A stretch of DNA of 64,000 nt from Mycobacterium sp. ACS4054 (GTDB lineage: Bacteria; Actinomycetota; Actinomycetes; Mycobacteriales; Mycobacteriaceae). The notes under the pieces are model-generated. The model saw only the letters and a program-made list of their open reading frames with translations. It was not told where the DNA came from and searched no databases. The position numbers and the translations under genes were made by a program. Positions 53,876 through 63,703 of this stretch are shown in pieces. How positions within the stretch are numbered: position 1 is the first letter of the stretch; every line of letters starts with the position of its first letter. The DNA lies in contig NZ_LZHV01000034.1 of the NCBI RefSeq assembly GCF_001667275.1, positions 33,937 through 97,936 on the forward strand, given 5' to 3'.

Positions 53876-54724
53876 ATGTCCCTCAACGGCAAAACCATGT
53901 TCATCTCCGGCGCCAGCCGCGGCATCGGCCTGGCGATCGCGAAACGCGCCGCCCAAGACGGTGCCAACATCGCCCTGATCGCCAAGACCGCCGAGCCGCA
54001 CCCGAAGCTGCCGGGCACGGTCTACACCGCCGCCAAGGAGCTCGAGGAGGCCGGCGGGCAGGCGCTGCCGATCGTCGGGGACGTCCGCGATCCGGAGTCC
54101 GTCGAATCCGCGGTGGCCAAGGCCGTCGAGCAGTTCGGCGGCATCGACATCTGCGTCAACAACGCGTCGGCGATCAACCTGGGGTCCATCACCGAGGTGC
54201 CGATGAAGCGGTTCGACCTGATGAACGGCATCCAGGTGCGCGGCACGTACGCGGTGTCGCAGGCCTGCATCCCGCACCTGAAGGCCGCGGACAATCCGCA
54301 CATCCTGACGCTGTCCCCGCCGGTGTTGCTCGGCAAGGAGTGGCTGAAGCCAACCGCCTACATGATGGCCAAGTTCGGTATGACGCTGTGCGCGCTGGGG
54401 ATCGCCGAGGAGATGCGCGACGCCGGCATCGCGTCGAACACGTTGTGGCCGCGCACGCTGGTGGCCACCGCCGCGGTGCAGAACCTGCTCGGCGGTGACG
54501 AGGCGATGGGTCGCGCCCGCAAGCCCGAGGTGTACTCCGACGCGGCTTACGTCATCCTCAACAAGCCCGCCCGCGAGTACACCGGCAACATGCTGCTGTG
54601 CGAGGACGTGCTGCTGGAGTCCGGCGTTTCCGACCTCTCGGTGTACAACTGCGTGCCGGGCGGGCAGCTCGGCGTCGACTTCTGGGTCGACGGGGTCAAC
54701 CCGCCGGGGTACTCGGGCCCCTAG
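53876..54724 (+). CDS. Short-chain dehydrogenase/reductase (Rv3224-like)
   Basis: A 282-residue SDR. The nucleotide-binding TGxxxGIG motif reads ISGASRGIGLAIA, then NNAS, and the catalytic Y162xxxK166 in AYMMAKFGM. The C-terminal third is longer than a classical SDR and includes AREYTGNMLLCEDVLLESG, matching the HSDL2-type subgroup. Substrate unknown. It is divergent from sigH; the YbaK-type gene follows after 15 bases. Confidence 0.9.
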   Translation: MSLNGKTMFISGASRGIGLAIAKRAAQDGANIALIAKTAEPHPKLPGTVYTAAKELEEAGGQALPIVGDVRDPESVESAVAKAVEQFGGIDICVNNASAINLGSITEVPMKRFDLMNGIQVRGTYAVSQACIPHLKAADNPHILTLSPPVLLGKEWLKPTAYMMAKFGMTLCALGIAEEMRDAGIASNTLWPRTLVATAAVQNLLGGDEAMGRARKPEVYSDAAYVILNKPAREYTGNMLLCEDVLLESGVSDLSVYNCVPGGQLGVDFWVDGVNPPGYSGP

Positions 54725-54739
54725 CCGCGCCAGGTCCGG

Positions 54740-55225
54740 ATGCCTCGCGCCGCGACGCCCGCGCTGGCGGCGCTGGCGAAAGCCGGTGTGCCGCACGAGG
54801 TTGTCGCCTTCGACCATGATCGCCGCGAGCGCTCGTTCGGCGTAGAGGCGGTGCACGCGCTGTCCGACCGCGGCATCGCGCCCGAGCAGATCTTCAAGAC
54901 CCTGGTGATCACGGTGCCGGGCGGGCTTGCCGTCGCGATACTGCCCGTGCCGCAACGGCTTTCGCTGAAGGCGGCCGCCGCGGCGCTCGGGGTGGCCAAG
55001 GCCGGCATGGCCGAGCCCGCCGCCGCCGAGCGGGCCACCGGCTACGTGGTGGGCGCGGTGGCGCCGTTCGGGCAACGCAGGACCCTGCCGACCGTGCTGG
55101 ACGCGGGCGCCCTCGCCTGGGATCGGGTGTACTGCAGCGCGGGCCGGCGCGGCTGGGACGTCGGCGTTTCGCCGCAGGACCTGATCCGGTTGACGAATGC
55201 GGTCACCGCGGACATCCGCGCCTAG
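54740..55225 (+). CDS. YbaK/ProRS-associated deacylase family protein (intact Rv3224A/B counterpart)
   Basis: A 161-residue protein matching Cys-tRNA(Pro)/YbaK-type deacylases: FKTLVITVPGG and VGAVAPFGQRRTLPTVLD segments with the catalytic-type Lys region near residue 55. Such proteins hydrolyse mischarged aminoacyl-tRNA. In M. tuberculosis the locus is annotated as two separate pieces (Rv3224A and Rv3224B, as recalled); here one continuous frame is seen. Last four bases overlap the convergent hydrolase gene. Confidence 0.85.
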   Translation: MPRAATPALAALAKAGVPHEVVAFDHDRRERSFGVEAVHALSDRGIAPEQIFKTLVITVPGGLAVAILPVPQRLSLKAAAAALGVAKAGMAEPAAAERATGYVVGAVAPFGQRRTLPTVLDAGALAWDRVYCSAGRRGWDVGVSPQDLIRLTNAVTADIRA

Positions 55226-56076
55226 GCCCGCTCGCCCGCCTCGCTCAGGAAGCCCTCGATCACGGGGGCGAGTTCGGTCGCGTTGTGCACGATGTCGATG
55301 TGACCGCCCGAATGCAGGTGCAACATCGCATGGGGCAGCAACCGGTGCAGGATGTGGGCGTTGGCCACCGGGATGATCGGGTCGTCGGTGCCCGCGACGA
55401 TCAGCGTCTCCTGCCGCACCGCGGGCAGCGCGAACAGGCTCGTCCAGACCGCCCCGGCGAGCAGTTGGTGCAGGTAACCCATCTTCGAACCGGCGTGCAG
55501 CTGCCGCACGAACAACTTGGCCACGTCTTCCCCGTGAGCGCGGACGGTGCCGCCGTAGAGGTCACCGGCGATCGCCGCGGCGTAGTTGGGATCCGAGAAC
55601 CGGCGCGGGGTGGCCATTTTCGCCAACACGAACGGGCTGGCGGGCACCATGAGAACGCCGGTGCCCGTCGCCACCAGCACCATGCGCCGGCAGCGGCGCG
55701 GATTCTGGAAAGCGAACTGCTGCGCCAGCGCGCCGCCCCAGGAGAGCCCGAAGATGTCGACAACGCCCATGTCGAGTTTGGCCAGCACCCGGCCCAAGAC
55801 CCAGGCCAGGTAGGGAAACCCGTACGGCAGCGGCGAGGTCGGCGACCCCCCGGTACCCGGCACGTCGAACCTCACCACGGTCATCGGCAGCTGCTCGACC
55901 AGCGGGTCGAGCACCTCCAGACTGGCCCCGATGCCGTTGCACAGCACCAGCGGCACGCCCGTTCCCGGGCGGATGTTGACCCGGATTCGCTGCCCGCCGG
56001 CGTTGAGGTAGCGCTCCTCGCCCACAGTGCTCGACTGGACCACCCGCAGGCGCCTCTGCTGTGGGCTACGCTTCAT
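55222..56076 (-). CDS. Alpha/beta hydrolase, polyhydroxyalkanoate depolymerase PhaZ-like
   Basis: A 284-residue alpha/beta hydrolase without signal. The lipase box is GLSWGGAL (Ser about residue 120), the oxyanion region is LCNGIGASLEVLD, and the acid/His region is VAGTDDP and GGHIDIVHN. It most resembles intracellular medium-chain PHA depolymerases. It directly follows phaC (the genes abut end to start), so the three-gene fadD-phaC-phaZ run is likely one operon. True substrate could also be another acyl ester. Confidence 0.8.
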   Translation of the reverse strand: MKRSPQQRRLRVVQSSTVGEERYLNAGGQRIRVNIRPGTGVPLVLCNGIGASLEVLDPLVEQLPMTVVRFDVPGTGGSPTSPLPYGFPYLAWVLGRVLAKLDMGVVDIFGLSWGGALAQQFAFQNPRRCRRMVLVATGTGVLMVPASPFVLAKMATPRRFSDPNYAAAIAGDLYGGTVRAHGEDVAKLFVRQLHAGSKMGYLHQLLAGAVWTSLFALPAVRQETLIVAGTDDPIIPVANAHILHRLLPHAMLHLHSGGHIDIVHNATELAPVIEGFLSEAGERA

Positions 56077-57767
56077 TCACTTCTCCATCACGTAGCCGCC
56101 GGGAGCGGGGCCGAGCGGCGGGAGCCCTTCGCCGCCAAGGGCTTTCGGGGCGTTGACCTCCGGGCCGCTGCGCTCGGCGAGCCATTGCAGGTAGTCCGGC
56201 CACCAGGAGTCGCTGGACTTCTGCGACGACTCGAGCCATTCTTGCGGATCCTCGGCGTCGACCGGACCGGTCCGGTACGAAGCCTTGGGGTTGCCGGGCG
56301 GGTTGACCAGCGCCGCGATGTGGCCGCTGGTGGACAGCACGTAGCGGTTGTCCTTGCTGCCGAGCAACCGGGCGCTGCGATAGGTCGCCTGCCAAGGGGA
56401 GATGTGGTCGGCCACGCCGCCGACGATATACGCGTCGGCGGTGACCTTGCCCAGGTCGACAGGACTGTTCAGCATCGTGAGCGCGCCGGGGGTTACGAGC
56501 GCGTTGCGCACGGCCATCAGCACCATGTCACGGTGCAACGCCGCCGTCATCCGGGTGGTGTCGGCGTTCCAGAACAGCACGTCGAACGCCGCCGGCTTGC
56601 GGCCCTGGACGTAGTTGTTCACCCAGTACCGCCACACCAGGTCGGTGGGCCGCAGCCAGGCGAACATCTCCGCCATGTCGCGTCCGTCCAGGTAGCCCTT
56701 CCGGCTCGAGACCCGGATCGCCGCCTGGGCGGCGCGGTCGCTCATCACCGCCGCGGCCAGCCCCGCCCGGTTCTCGTCCAGCACGGTGACCGACAGGTTA
56801 AGGCCCGCCACCCGGTCACCCTCGCCGATGTCGGCCAGGTGGGCCGCCGTCATCGCGGCCAGAATGCCGCCCGAGCAGGTGGCCAGCAGGTGGGTGCGGT
56901 CGGTGTGGGCGATCTTCTGCACGGCGTCCATCGCCTCGATGATCGCCGCGCCGTAGGCGTCGAAGCCCCAATCCCGGTGCCGCTTTGCGGATTGCGCCAG
57001 GAGATGACGAACACCTGCTGGCCCTGCGCGACGAAGTACTCGATCATGCTGCGCCCGGGCGCGATGTCCATGATGTAGTACTTGTTGATCACCGGCGGCA
57101 CCAGGAGCAGCGGCACCTCACGCACCTTCGCGGTCTGCGGGGCGTACTGGATCAGTTCGAACATCGACGTCCGCAGCACCACCGCCCCCTTGGTGACGGC
57201 CAAGGTTTCGCCCACCACGTAGGCGTCGGGTTCGACCATCGCGGGCACCCGGGGCTTCGAAAGCATATCCCGCGCAAAGGCTTTCAGGCCGCGCGCCGCG
57301 CTCAGCCCGCCGGTGTCGATCATCGCCTTCCACCCCAGCGGGCTGATCAGCGGGTTGTTGCTGGGGGCCAGACCCTCGACCAGGTTGTCGACGACGAAGC
57401 GCATCCTCTCCTGGTCCCGCCAGTCCAACTGGGCGTCGGCGAGCAGTCCGTCGGCGGTCTCGGCGCCGGCGAGGTAGGCCTGCATGATCCGGCGCAGCAT
57501 CGGATTCTGCTCCCACGCCGGGTCGGCGAATCGCTTGTCGGCCCGCGTCGGCGCCCGGTGCGAGTTGCCCGCCGCGACGGCGCCGAGCTCGCGCGTGAGC
57601 GCACCGATCCGGCCGGCCACCGCGCCGGGCTGCCTGGCGAGGCTGACGGCGAAGCGGGTCCAGGTGTCGTCGGGCAGCATCCGGCTCGCGAACGGCTTGG
57701 TGGCGCTCGTCAGGAGCAGGTCCAGGGGTGCGGCGAGCTCTTCGGCTTTGGCGGTTTGGGGGACCAT
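56077..57767 (-). pseudogene. phaC: Polyhydroxyalkanoate synthase PhaC-like gene, frameshifted
   Basis: The two reading frames 56850-57767 and 56077-56931 together encode one PhaC-type synthase of about 563 residues. The first frame runs from MVPQTAKAEELAA to FVISWRNPQ, then changes to non-homologous residues; the expected continuation KRHRDWGFDAYGAAIIEAM is in a second frame. The reading switches near 56984-56988 (CCGCAAAGCGG on the minus strand), equal to one missing base. The catalytic Cys is in LLATCSGG of the downstream frame. Either a true inactivating deletion or a sequencing error in a short A run. Confidence 0.85.
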
Positions 57768-57769
57768 GG

Positions 57770-59281
57770 TTATCGCGTGCTTTCTGTTGCCGGGACGGTG
57801 ATGTCGCGCTTCTGGACCTTTCCGGTCGGTCCCTTGGGCAGCTCGTCGACGAGCCAGACCAGGCGCGGGTATTTGTAGGCGGCAACCCGGGTTTTGACGT
57901 AGTCGCGGAGTTCCTCCGGGGTCGCCTCGGCGCCCTCCTTGAGCCCCACGGCGGCCCCGACCTCCTCGCCGAGGTATGCGTTCGGGATGCCGATGACGGC
58001 GGCTTCGGCCACCGCCGGATGCTCGTAGAGCACTTCCTCGATCTCGCGCGGATAGACGTTGTAGCCGCCGCGAATGATCAAGTCCTTGGTCCGGTCGACG
58101 ATGTAGAAGTAACCGTCCGCGTCGACCCGCCCGACGTCGCCGGTCGCGAGCCAGCCGTCGGGTGTGAGCGCGGCCCGGGTCGCCTCGGGCAGGTTCCAGT
58201 AGCCCCTCATCACGTTGTGGCCGCGGATTTGGATCTCGCCCACCTCGCCCTCGGGAACCTCGCTCCCGTCCGGGTCGACGACCCGCATCTCGACACCCTC
58301 GACCGGCGTGCCGATCGAACCCGCCTTGCGCGGCCGCTGCGGGTGGTTGAAGGCCGCCACCGCAGTGCTTTCCGACAGCCCGTACCCCTCTAAGACCGCG
58401 CAGTCGAATGCCCGCTCGAAGTCAGTGAGGACCTGGACGGGCAGCGCCGCCCCGCCCGAGGCGCAGGCGCGCAAGCTTCGCAGCGCGCCGTTCGGGGCCC
58501 TATCCGCCACGCCGAGCAGCGCCGAGTACATCGTCGGCACCCCCTCGAAGACCGTGACGGCATCACGCTCGATCACCTCGACCGCCTTCACCGGGTCGAA
58601 GCGCGGAATGAGCGTCAGCATCGCGCCGGCGCGCACCGACACGTTGAGCCCGCAGGTGAGGCCGAAGACGTGGAAGAGGGGTAGGCAGCCCATCACCACG
58701 TCATCCGGGCCCAACTCGAGCAGCGTGGTTACGCCGACGTCGGCGTTGTGCCGAAGGTTGTCGTGGGTGAGCATGGCGCCCTTGGGTTTTCCGGTGGTGC
58801 CGGAGGTGTACACGATGACCGCGACCTCGTGGCCGCCGCGCTCCACCGCGGTCTGTTGCTCCGGCACCTCGGCGATCAGCTCCATCAGGCCGGCGTCATC
58901 GACCAGCCAGCACTGCGCCCCGACGTGCGCGGCGGCCGCGGTGGCCTCGCCCGCGAAGTCCGGTGTGGCGAACAGCGCGGCGGCGCCGCTGTCTGACAGG
59001 CAGTAGGAGATCTCCCGCTCCTTCAGCAGCGGGTTCATCGGGACGGCGATCGCGCCGCGGTACATGATGCCGTAGAACGCGACCGCGAAGGCCGGTGTGT
59101 TGGGCAGCATCACACCGACCCGATCCCCCGGACGGATCCCGGCCCGTTCCAGCAACGCCGCCACCCGCGCGGCGGCGGCGTGGAATTCGGCGAAGGTGAA
59201 TGTCAGGTCGTCGTAGCGCAGCGCGATGCGCTCGGGGTGCCGTTGCATCGACGAGACGAGGTTGGCGCTCAAGGTGGTCAT
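57770..59281 (-). CDS. Long-chain acyl-CoA synthetase (FadD/AMP-binding family)
   Basis: A 503-residue AMP-binding enzyme. Motifs include IVYTSGTTGKPKGAM (P-loop), YGLSESTAV, GWLATGDVG, and the catalytic Lys region ELPKGPTGKVQKRD. It activates a fatty acid to the CoA ester, which could feed PHA synthesis downstream or beta oxidation. The start at 59281 is ATG (MTTLSANLVSS); an in-frame extension upstream was rejected. Two bases separate it from phaC, so co-transcription is expected. The PucR-like gene is divergent, 142 bases away. Confidence 0.92.
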   Translation of the reverse strand: MTTLSANLVSSMQRHPERIALRYDDLTFTFAEFHAAAARVAALLERAGIRPGDRVGVMLPNTPAFAVAFYGIMYRGAIAVPMNPLLKEREISYCLSDSGAAALFATPDFAGEATAAAAHVGAQCWLVDDAGLMELIAEVPEQQTAVERGGHEVAVIVYTSGTTGKPKGAMLTHDNLRHNADVGVTTLLELGPDDVVMGCLPLFHVFGLTCGLNVSVRAGAMLTLIPRFDPVKAVEVIERDAVTVFEGVPTMYSALLGVADRAPNGALRSLRACASGGAALPVQVLTDFERAFDCAVLEGYGLSESTAVAAFNHPQRPRKAGSIGTPVEGVEMRVVDPDGSEVPEGEVGEIQIRGHNVMRGYWNLPEATRAALTPDGWLATGDVGRVDADGYFYIVDRTKDLIIRGGYNVYPREIEEVLYEHPAVAEAAVIGIPNAYLGEEVGAAVGLKEGAEATPEELRDYVKTRVAAYKYPRLVWLVDELPKGPTGKVQKRDITVPATESTR

Positions 59282-59423
59282 GGGACGCTCCGGGAAGTGT
59301 TGCAGTGCTTGTTTAAAGCGTGATCCCGTGGCCCTGACGCCACAATGTCCGCGGTGACAACGACCGGGCCCGTTTGGTGTTACCGCCCACATTCGCCCGG
59401 GCGCTGGCCTAGGGTTTTCCGGT

Positions 59424-60650
59424 ATGGGTTTGGCATCGAAACCCCGCTCCGCGCAAGGTGGCGCCGGAGTCGACCCGCAGGTGGTCAGGCTGGGCAGGCT
59501 GATGCTGGCCCGGGCCCCCGAATTGGGCAAGGCGATGGCCGAGGTGCTGTGCCGCGAGATCGACGCGTATCGCGACGGCGGCCTGGTGACGACGGATCAG
59601 GTCGCCGAAAGTTGCTCGGCCAACGTCACTTTCATCTTCCATGCCCTCGCCGGTGACGCGGACGTCGACGTTGCTCCGGCGGAGCGAACCGGGGCGGAGC
59701 GCGCCATGGCGGGTGTGCCCCTACCGGCGGTCATGACCGCCTACCGGATCGGCTTCCGGTTCATGTGGGAGCAGACGCTCGCCACCGCCCGGGCCGAGCA
59801 CATACCCACCGATTCGATCCTGGACGCCACCGCGCGGGTCTTCTTCGCCCAGGAGACGTTCACCGACGCGATGAGCGGCGCGTACCGCCAGCAGCTCACG
59901 GCGCAAATGTTTCAGCGCGAGGAAGAGCGGTCCGCTTTGGTCGAAGCGCTCTTGTCGGGCCGGATGACCGGCGCGCACAGCCTCTGGGAGGCGGCGGAGC
60001 TACTGCGGCTGCCCACCGGGGGCCCGTACGTCGTCGTGGCCGCGGAGCTGCCCGCGATCGGCAGGGCCGGCCTGCCATCGATCGAGAACAAGCTGTGGGC
60101 CCGCGACATCCGCTCGGCGTGGCGGCTGCTGCCCGACCTGCAAGCCGGAATCGTCCACGTTCGCAATCCGGGGCCGTCCGGCACGCTCGGCACCCTCGTC
60201 GAGGTGCTCGGGCACACCGCGACGGCCCGGGTGGGGATCAGTCCTTTGTTCCAGGAGCTGACCGAGACCACCGGCGCGCTGCGCTTCGCGCGAATCGCCC
60301 TGAGCCAGAAGCGATCGGAAAACTCACTCGTCGCTGTCTTCGACGGCACCCCGCTCGCGGTCGCGGCGGTCAGCGCGCCCGAGGTGATGGGCAAGATCAA
60401 GTCGGAGCTGCTGCGGCGGGTGGACGAACTGCCCGCCGAGGAGCGCGCCGTGTTGCTGCAGACCTTCGGCGCCTGGCTGCAGGCGGGCGGCTCCGCGAAC
60501 GACACCGCGGCCCGAATCTACTGTCACCCCAACACGGTTCGGCACCGGCTGCGCCGGATCGAGGAGTTGACCGGCCGGTCGCTCTCGCGGCCCACGGAGC
60601 TCGCGGAACTATGCCTGGCCTTCGAGATCGACCGACAACTTCCTGACTGA
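59424..60650 (+). CDS. PucR/CdaR-type transcriptional regulator
   Basis: A 408-residue regulator with a helical N-terminal domain of about 165 residues, a GGDEF-like/CdaR central domain, and a C-terminal helix-turn-helix at about 345-395 (GSANDTAARIYCHPNTVRHRLRRIEELTG), the PucR HTH_30 pattern. Divergent from the fadD-phaC-phaZ run and hence its most likely regulator (inference). ATG at 59424. It ends 12 nt before the convergent HdeD gene. Confidence 0.87.
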   Translation: MGLASKPRSAQGGAGVDPQVVRLGRLMLARAPELGKAMAEVLCREIDAYRDGGLVTTDQVAESCSANVTFIFHALAGDADVDVAPAERTGAERAMAGVPLPAVMTAYRIGFRFMWEQTLATARAEHIPTDSILDATARVFFAQETFTDAMSGAYRQQLTAQMFQREEERSALVEALLSGRMTGAHSLWEAAELLRLPTGGPYVVVAAELPAIGRAGLPSIENKLWARDIRSAWRLLPDLQAGIVHVRNPGPSGTLGTLVEVLGHTATARVGISPLFQELTETTGALRFARIALSQKRSENSLVAVFDGTPLAVAAVSAPEVMGKIKSELLRRVDELPAEERAVLLQTFGAWLQAGGSANDTAARIYCHPNTVRHRLRRIEELTGRSLSRPTELAELCLAFEIDRQLPD

Positions 60651-60661
60651 GTGACGGACCG

Positions 60662-61234
60662 TCACGCCCGCAGGCGGCTGCGGATCTGCAGCGCGCTGAC
60701 GACGTCGACGATGCCGATGGCGATCAGCCAGCACCCCGCGACCAGGGTCAACACCGCGATCGAATCCTGCGGATAGATGATGAGCACCCCGCCGCCGATG
60801 ATGATGATCAGCCCGGAAATGACCTGCCATGCGCGGCCGGGCAGGTGGTCGAAGGACAGCGCCGCGGCGAGCAGGCTCATCCCCCGGAACACCCAGCTGA
60901 TCCCGATCCACAGGGCCAGCAGCCAAGCCGCCTCGAACCTGTCCCGGAAGCAGAAGAAGCCCAGCACCAACGACACGACGCCGGTCAGGAACGCCAGCAC
61001 GCGCATCGCGGCGCCGGTGTGCGCGCCGAAGGCGGCGAACACGTAACCGATTCCGGAGACCACGAGGTAGATGCCGAACAGCACCCCGGCCACGAACAGC
61101 GTCTTGCCGGGCCAGGCCAACACGATGACACCCAGCGCCACGGCGAGGATGCCGATGAAGAGAACCAGCTGCCATGCGCTACGGGCAAGTTGCTGCAGCG
61201 GACCCTCGAAAACAGCTTTTTCGGTGGTTGTCAT
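60662..61234 (-). CDS. HdeD family membrane protein
   Basis: A 190-residue protein with six predicted membrane helices and short loops; QLVLFIGILAVALGVIVLAWP, RVLAFLTGVVSLVLGFFCF and GVLIIYPQDSIAVLTLV are typical of HdeD (acid-resistance membrane protein) repeats. In E. coli HdeD protects at high cell density in acid; the role in mycobacteria is unproven. The ATG at 61234 gives MTTTEKAVFEGP. Convergent with the PucR-like gene. Confidence 0.87.
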   Translation of the reverse strand: MTTTEKAVFEGPLQQLARSAWQLVLFIGILAVALGVIVLAWPGKTLFVAGVLFGIYLVVSGIGYVFAAFGAHTGAAMRVLAFLTGVVSLVLGFFCFRDRFEAAWLLALWIGISWVFRGMSLLAAALSFDHLPGRAWQVISGLIIIIGGGVLIIYPQDSIAVLTLVAGCWLIAIGIVDVVSALQIRSRLRA

Positions 61235-61364
61235 GCCAATATGCTCCGCCGTCCCAGAGCAACGGCAACAGGGACTTTCGGACACAATTCGATATCGCGT
61301 ACCTGCATAGGCCGTCGCCGCAAAAAGCCCTTGTGATCGCCCGGTTACGCATACCGTTGACGGC

Positions 61365-61607
61365 ATGAAGCGATCAATCAGCAGATCTTTCGCGGCCGGT
61401 GCGCTCGCGTTCGCCGGCTTGCTGACCGTCGGCGTCGGAACCAGCACCGCCGACACCATCCAAACCGAGGGCAACTACCCGACCCGGGCGGCCTGCCAGG
61501 ACGCCGGGCCGGGCGTGAAGGCCTCGACGCCGGGCAACTGGAACAACTTCTGGTGCGTCCCGGACCGCAACATCAACGGCAACTGGAAGCTGGTCCTCAG
61601 CAATTAG
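61365..61607 (+). CDS. Small secreted protein
   Basis: An 80-residue protein with a Sec signal (MKRSISRSFAAGALAFAGLL, cleavage near STA-DT) and a mature part of about 50 residues with two Cys (AACQDAG, FWCVPDR), probably disulphide-linked, and a WNNFW aromatic cluster. Similar small proteins are common in mycobacteria but the function is unknown. It ends seven bases before the convergent SRAP stop. Confidence 0.78.
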   Translation: MKRSISRSFAAGALAFAGLLTVGVGTSTADTIQTEGNYPTRAACQDAGPGVKASTPGNWNNFWCVPDRNINGNWKLVLSN

Positions 61608-61613
61608 GGCGGT

Positions 61614-62375
61614 CTAGAGAAGGCGGGCCTGTTCGGGCTCCGGGTTGGCCGGCTCGAGCAGCTGCGGCCCGTTGTTGCGCACGTTGTTGACCAGCGTGGA
61701 GACCTCGCGCATCCGGATGGCGCGCACATCGGGCGGCCGGGTGAGCAGTTCTTCGTCGATCGGGGCGTCCGGGTCCAGCCAGCGGTCCCAGTCGCGCTCG
61801 GGCATCACCAACGGCATCCGGTCGTGGATCTCGGCCAACTCGCCGGGCGCGTCGGTGGTGATGATCGTGCAACTCAGCAGCGGCGAGCCCTCCTTGGCCG
61901 GTTTCCACACCGACCACAACCCCGCCATGAACAGCGGCTCGCCGTCCTCGCGGTACATGAAGAACGGCGTCTTGCGTGACTTCTTGCCGCCGGCCGGGTC
62001 GTTGACCCGCCATTCGTAGTAGCCGTCCATCGGGATCAGGCAACGCTTCGACTTGGCGCTGGACCGGAACGCGGGCGAGGTGGTGACCTTATCCGCGCGG
62101 GCGTTGATCAGCATCGGGCCCTTGGTCTCCGGTGCGCCGTCGGAACCGGCCTTGATCCACGGCGGCAGCAGGCCCCAGCGCATCAGCCGCACCCGGCGGG
62201 TGGGGTCGTCGTCGGGGTCGGTGTGGCGGGTCACGACGGTCGCGATGGTCGTCGTCGGGGCCACGTTGTAGTTGGGCGCACCGGCGTTCTCCGAGGCGCC
62301 GGTGGCCTCGTCGATCGCCTTGATCTTCTGGGCCAGCAGCGCCGGATCGGTGGTGACCGCGAACCGTCCACACAT
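61614..62375 (-). CDS. SRAP (HMCES/YedK) family abasic-site DNA protein crosslinker (Rv3226c-like)
   Basis: A 253-residue SRAP protein starting MCGRF, with catalytic Cys2. The remaining signature residues are present: APTTTIATV, LMRWGLLPPW, INARADKV, CLIPMDGYYEW with the conserved Glu, and DRMPLVM. SRAP proteins form a thiazolidine crosslink with abasic sites in single-stranded DNA (established for HMCES/YedK). The ATG at 62375 is required so that the Cys is residue 2. It is divergent from aroA by 44 bases. Confidence 0.93.
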   Translation of the reverse strand: MCGRFAVTTDPALLAQKIKAIDEATGASENAGAPNYNVAPTTTIATVVTRHTDPDDDPTRRVRLMRWGLLPPWIKAGSDGAPETKGPMLINARADKVTTSPAFRSSAKSKRCLIPMDGYYEWRVNDPAGGKKSRKTPFFMYREDGEPLFMAGLWSVWKPAKEGSPLLSCTIITTDAPGELAEIHDRMPLVMPERDWDRWLDPDAPIDEELLTRPPDVRAIRMREVSTLVNNVRNNGPQLLEPANPEPEQARLL

Positions 62376-62419
62376 AACTCCCATGGTGGCAGAAGACCCC
62401 GACACGCCATGATGGACCG

Positions 62420-63703
62420 GTGAGCATGTGGACGGCCCCCAGCGCGGCGAAACCGGTGCACGCGACCGTGACCGTTCCGGGCTCGAAGTCGCAGACCAAC
62501 CGCGCGCTGGTGCTGGCCGCCCTGGCGGCCGCGCAAGGGCATGGCAAGCCGACGATCCGCGGGGCGCTGCGCAGCCGGGACACCGACCTGATGATCGGCG
62601 CGCTGCGCACCCTCGGCCTGCGCGTCGACGGGGCCGGGTCCGAGCTGGCGGTGAGTGGCCGAATCGCTCCGGGCCAGCACGCGCGGGTGGAGTGCGGCCT
62701 GGCCGGTACGGTGCTGCGGTTCGTCCCGCCGCTGGCGGCGCTGGCCGAGGCGGTGGTCGAGTTCGACGGCGACGAGCAGGCCCGCGCGCGGCCGATCGCG
62801 CCGTTGCTCGATGCCCTGCGCGGGCTGGGTGTGCCGATCCAGGGCGCCGGCCTGCCCTTCCGGGTGCACGGCGGCGGATCGGTCGCCGGCGGGACCGTGG
62901 ACATCGACGCCTCGGCGTCCTCGCAATTCGTCTCGGGACTGCTGCTGTGCGCGCCGTCGTTCACCGAGGGCCTGACCGTGCGGCACACCGGTGCGACGCT
63001 GCCGTCGGCCCCGCACATCGCCATGACGGTGGAGATGCTGCGCCAGGCCGGGGTCGACGTCGACGACTCGGTGCCCAACCGCTGGCGCGTGCGGCCCGGC
63101 CCGGTCGCGGCCCGCCACTGGGAGGTGGAACCCGACCTGACCAACGCCGTTCCCTTCCTGGCGGCGGCGGTGGTCAGCGGCGGAACGGTGCGCATCACCG
63201 GCTGGCCGGAAACCAGCGTGCAACCCGCCGACCACATCCTGACCGTGCTGGGCAAGCTGAATGCCGCTGTCAATCAAGGAGATTCGTTTCTCGAGGTGCA
63301 AGGGTCCGCCACCTACGACGGCTTCGACGTCGACCTGCGCGACGTCGGCGAGCTGACCCCGTCGGTGGCGGCGCTGGCCGCGCTGGCGACCCCGGGTTCC
63401 GTTTCTCGCCTTTCGGGCATCGGTCATCTGCGCGGCCACGAGACCGACCGGCTCGCCGCGCTGCGCACCGAGCTCAACAACCTCGGCGGCGACTGCGCCG
63501 AGACGCCAGACGGCCTGGTGATCACCGCGACACCGCTGCGCCCCGGCGTCTGGCGGGCCTACGCCGACCACCGGATGGCGATGGCGGGCGCGATCGTCGG
63601 GCTGCGGGTGGCGGGGGTCGTGGTCGACGACATCGGCTCCACCTCCAAGACGCTGCCGGAGTTTCCGCGGCTGTGGGCGCAGATGCTGGGGTCCGATATT
63701 TGA
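62420..63703 (+). CDS. aroA: 5-enolpyruvylshikimate-3-phosphate synthase
   Basis: A 427-residue EPSP synthase. Signatures include [13 protein letters not shown], the GLAGTVLRF loop, [25 protein letters not shown], and [12 protein letters not shown]. It joins PEP to shikimate-3-phosphate in the shikimate pathway. Start GTG at 62420 (or ATG at 62426). The last bases overlap the start of rsgA. Confidence 0.94.
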   Translation: MSMWTAPSAAKPVHATVTVPGSKSQTNRALVLAALAAAQGHGKPTIRGALRSRDTDLMIGALRTLGLRVDGAGSELAVSGRIAPGQHARVECGLAGTVLRFVPPLAALAEAVVEFDGDEQARARPIAPLLDALRGLGVPIQGAGLPFRVHGGGSVAGGTVDIDASASSQFVSGLLLCAPSFTEGLTVRHTGATLPSAPHIAMTVEMLRQAGVDVDDSVPNRWRVRPGPVAARHWEVEPDLTNAVPFLAAAVVSGGTVRITGWPETSVQPADHILTVLGKLNAAVNQGDSFLEVQGSATYDGFDVDLRDVGELTPSVAALAALATPGSVSRLSGIGHLRGHETDRLAALRTELNNLGGDCAETPDGLVITATPLRPGVWRAYADHRMAMAGAIVGLRVAGVVVDDIGSTSKTLPEFPRLWAQMLGSDI

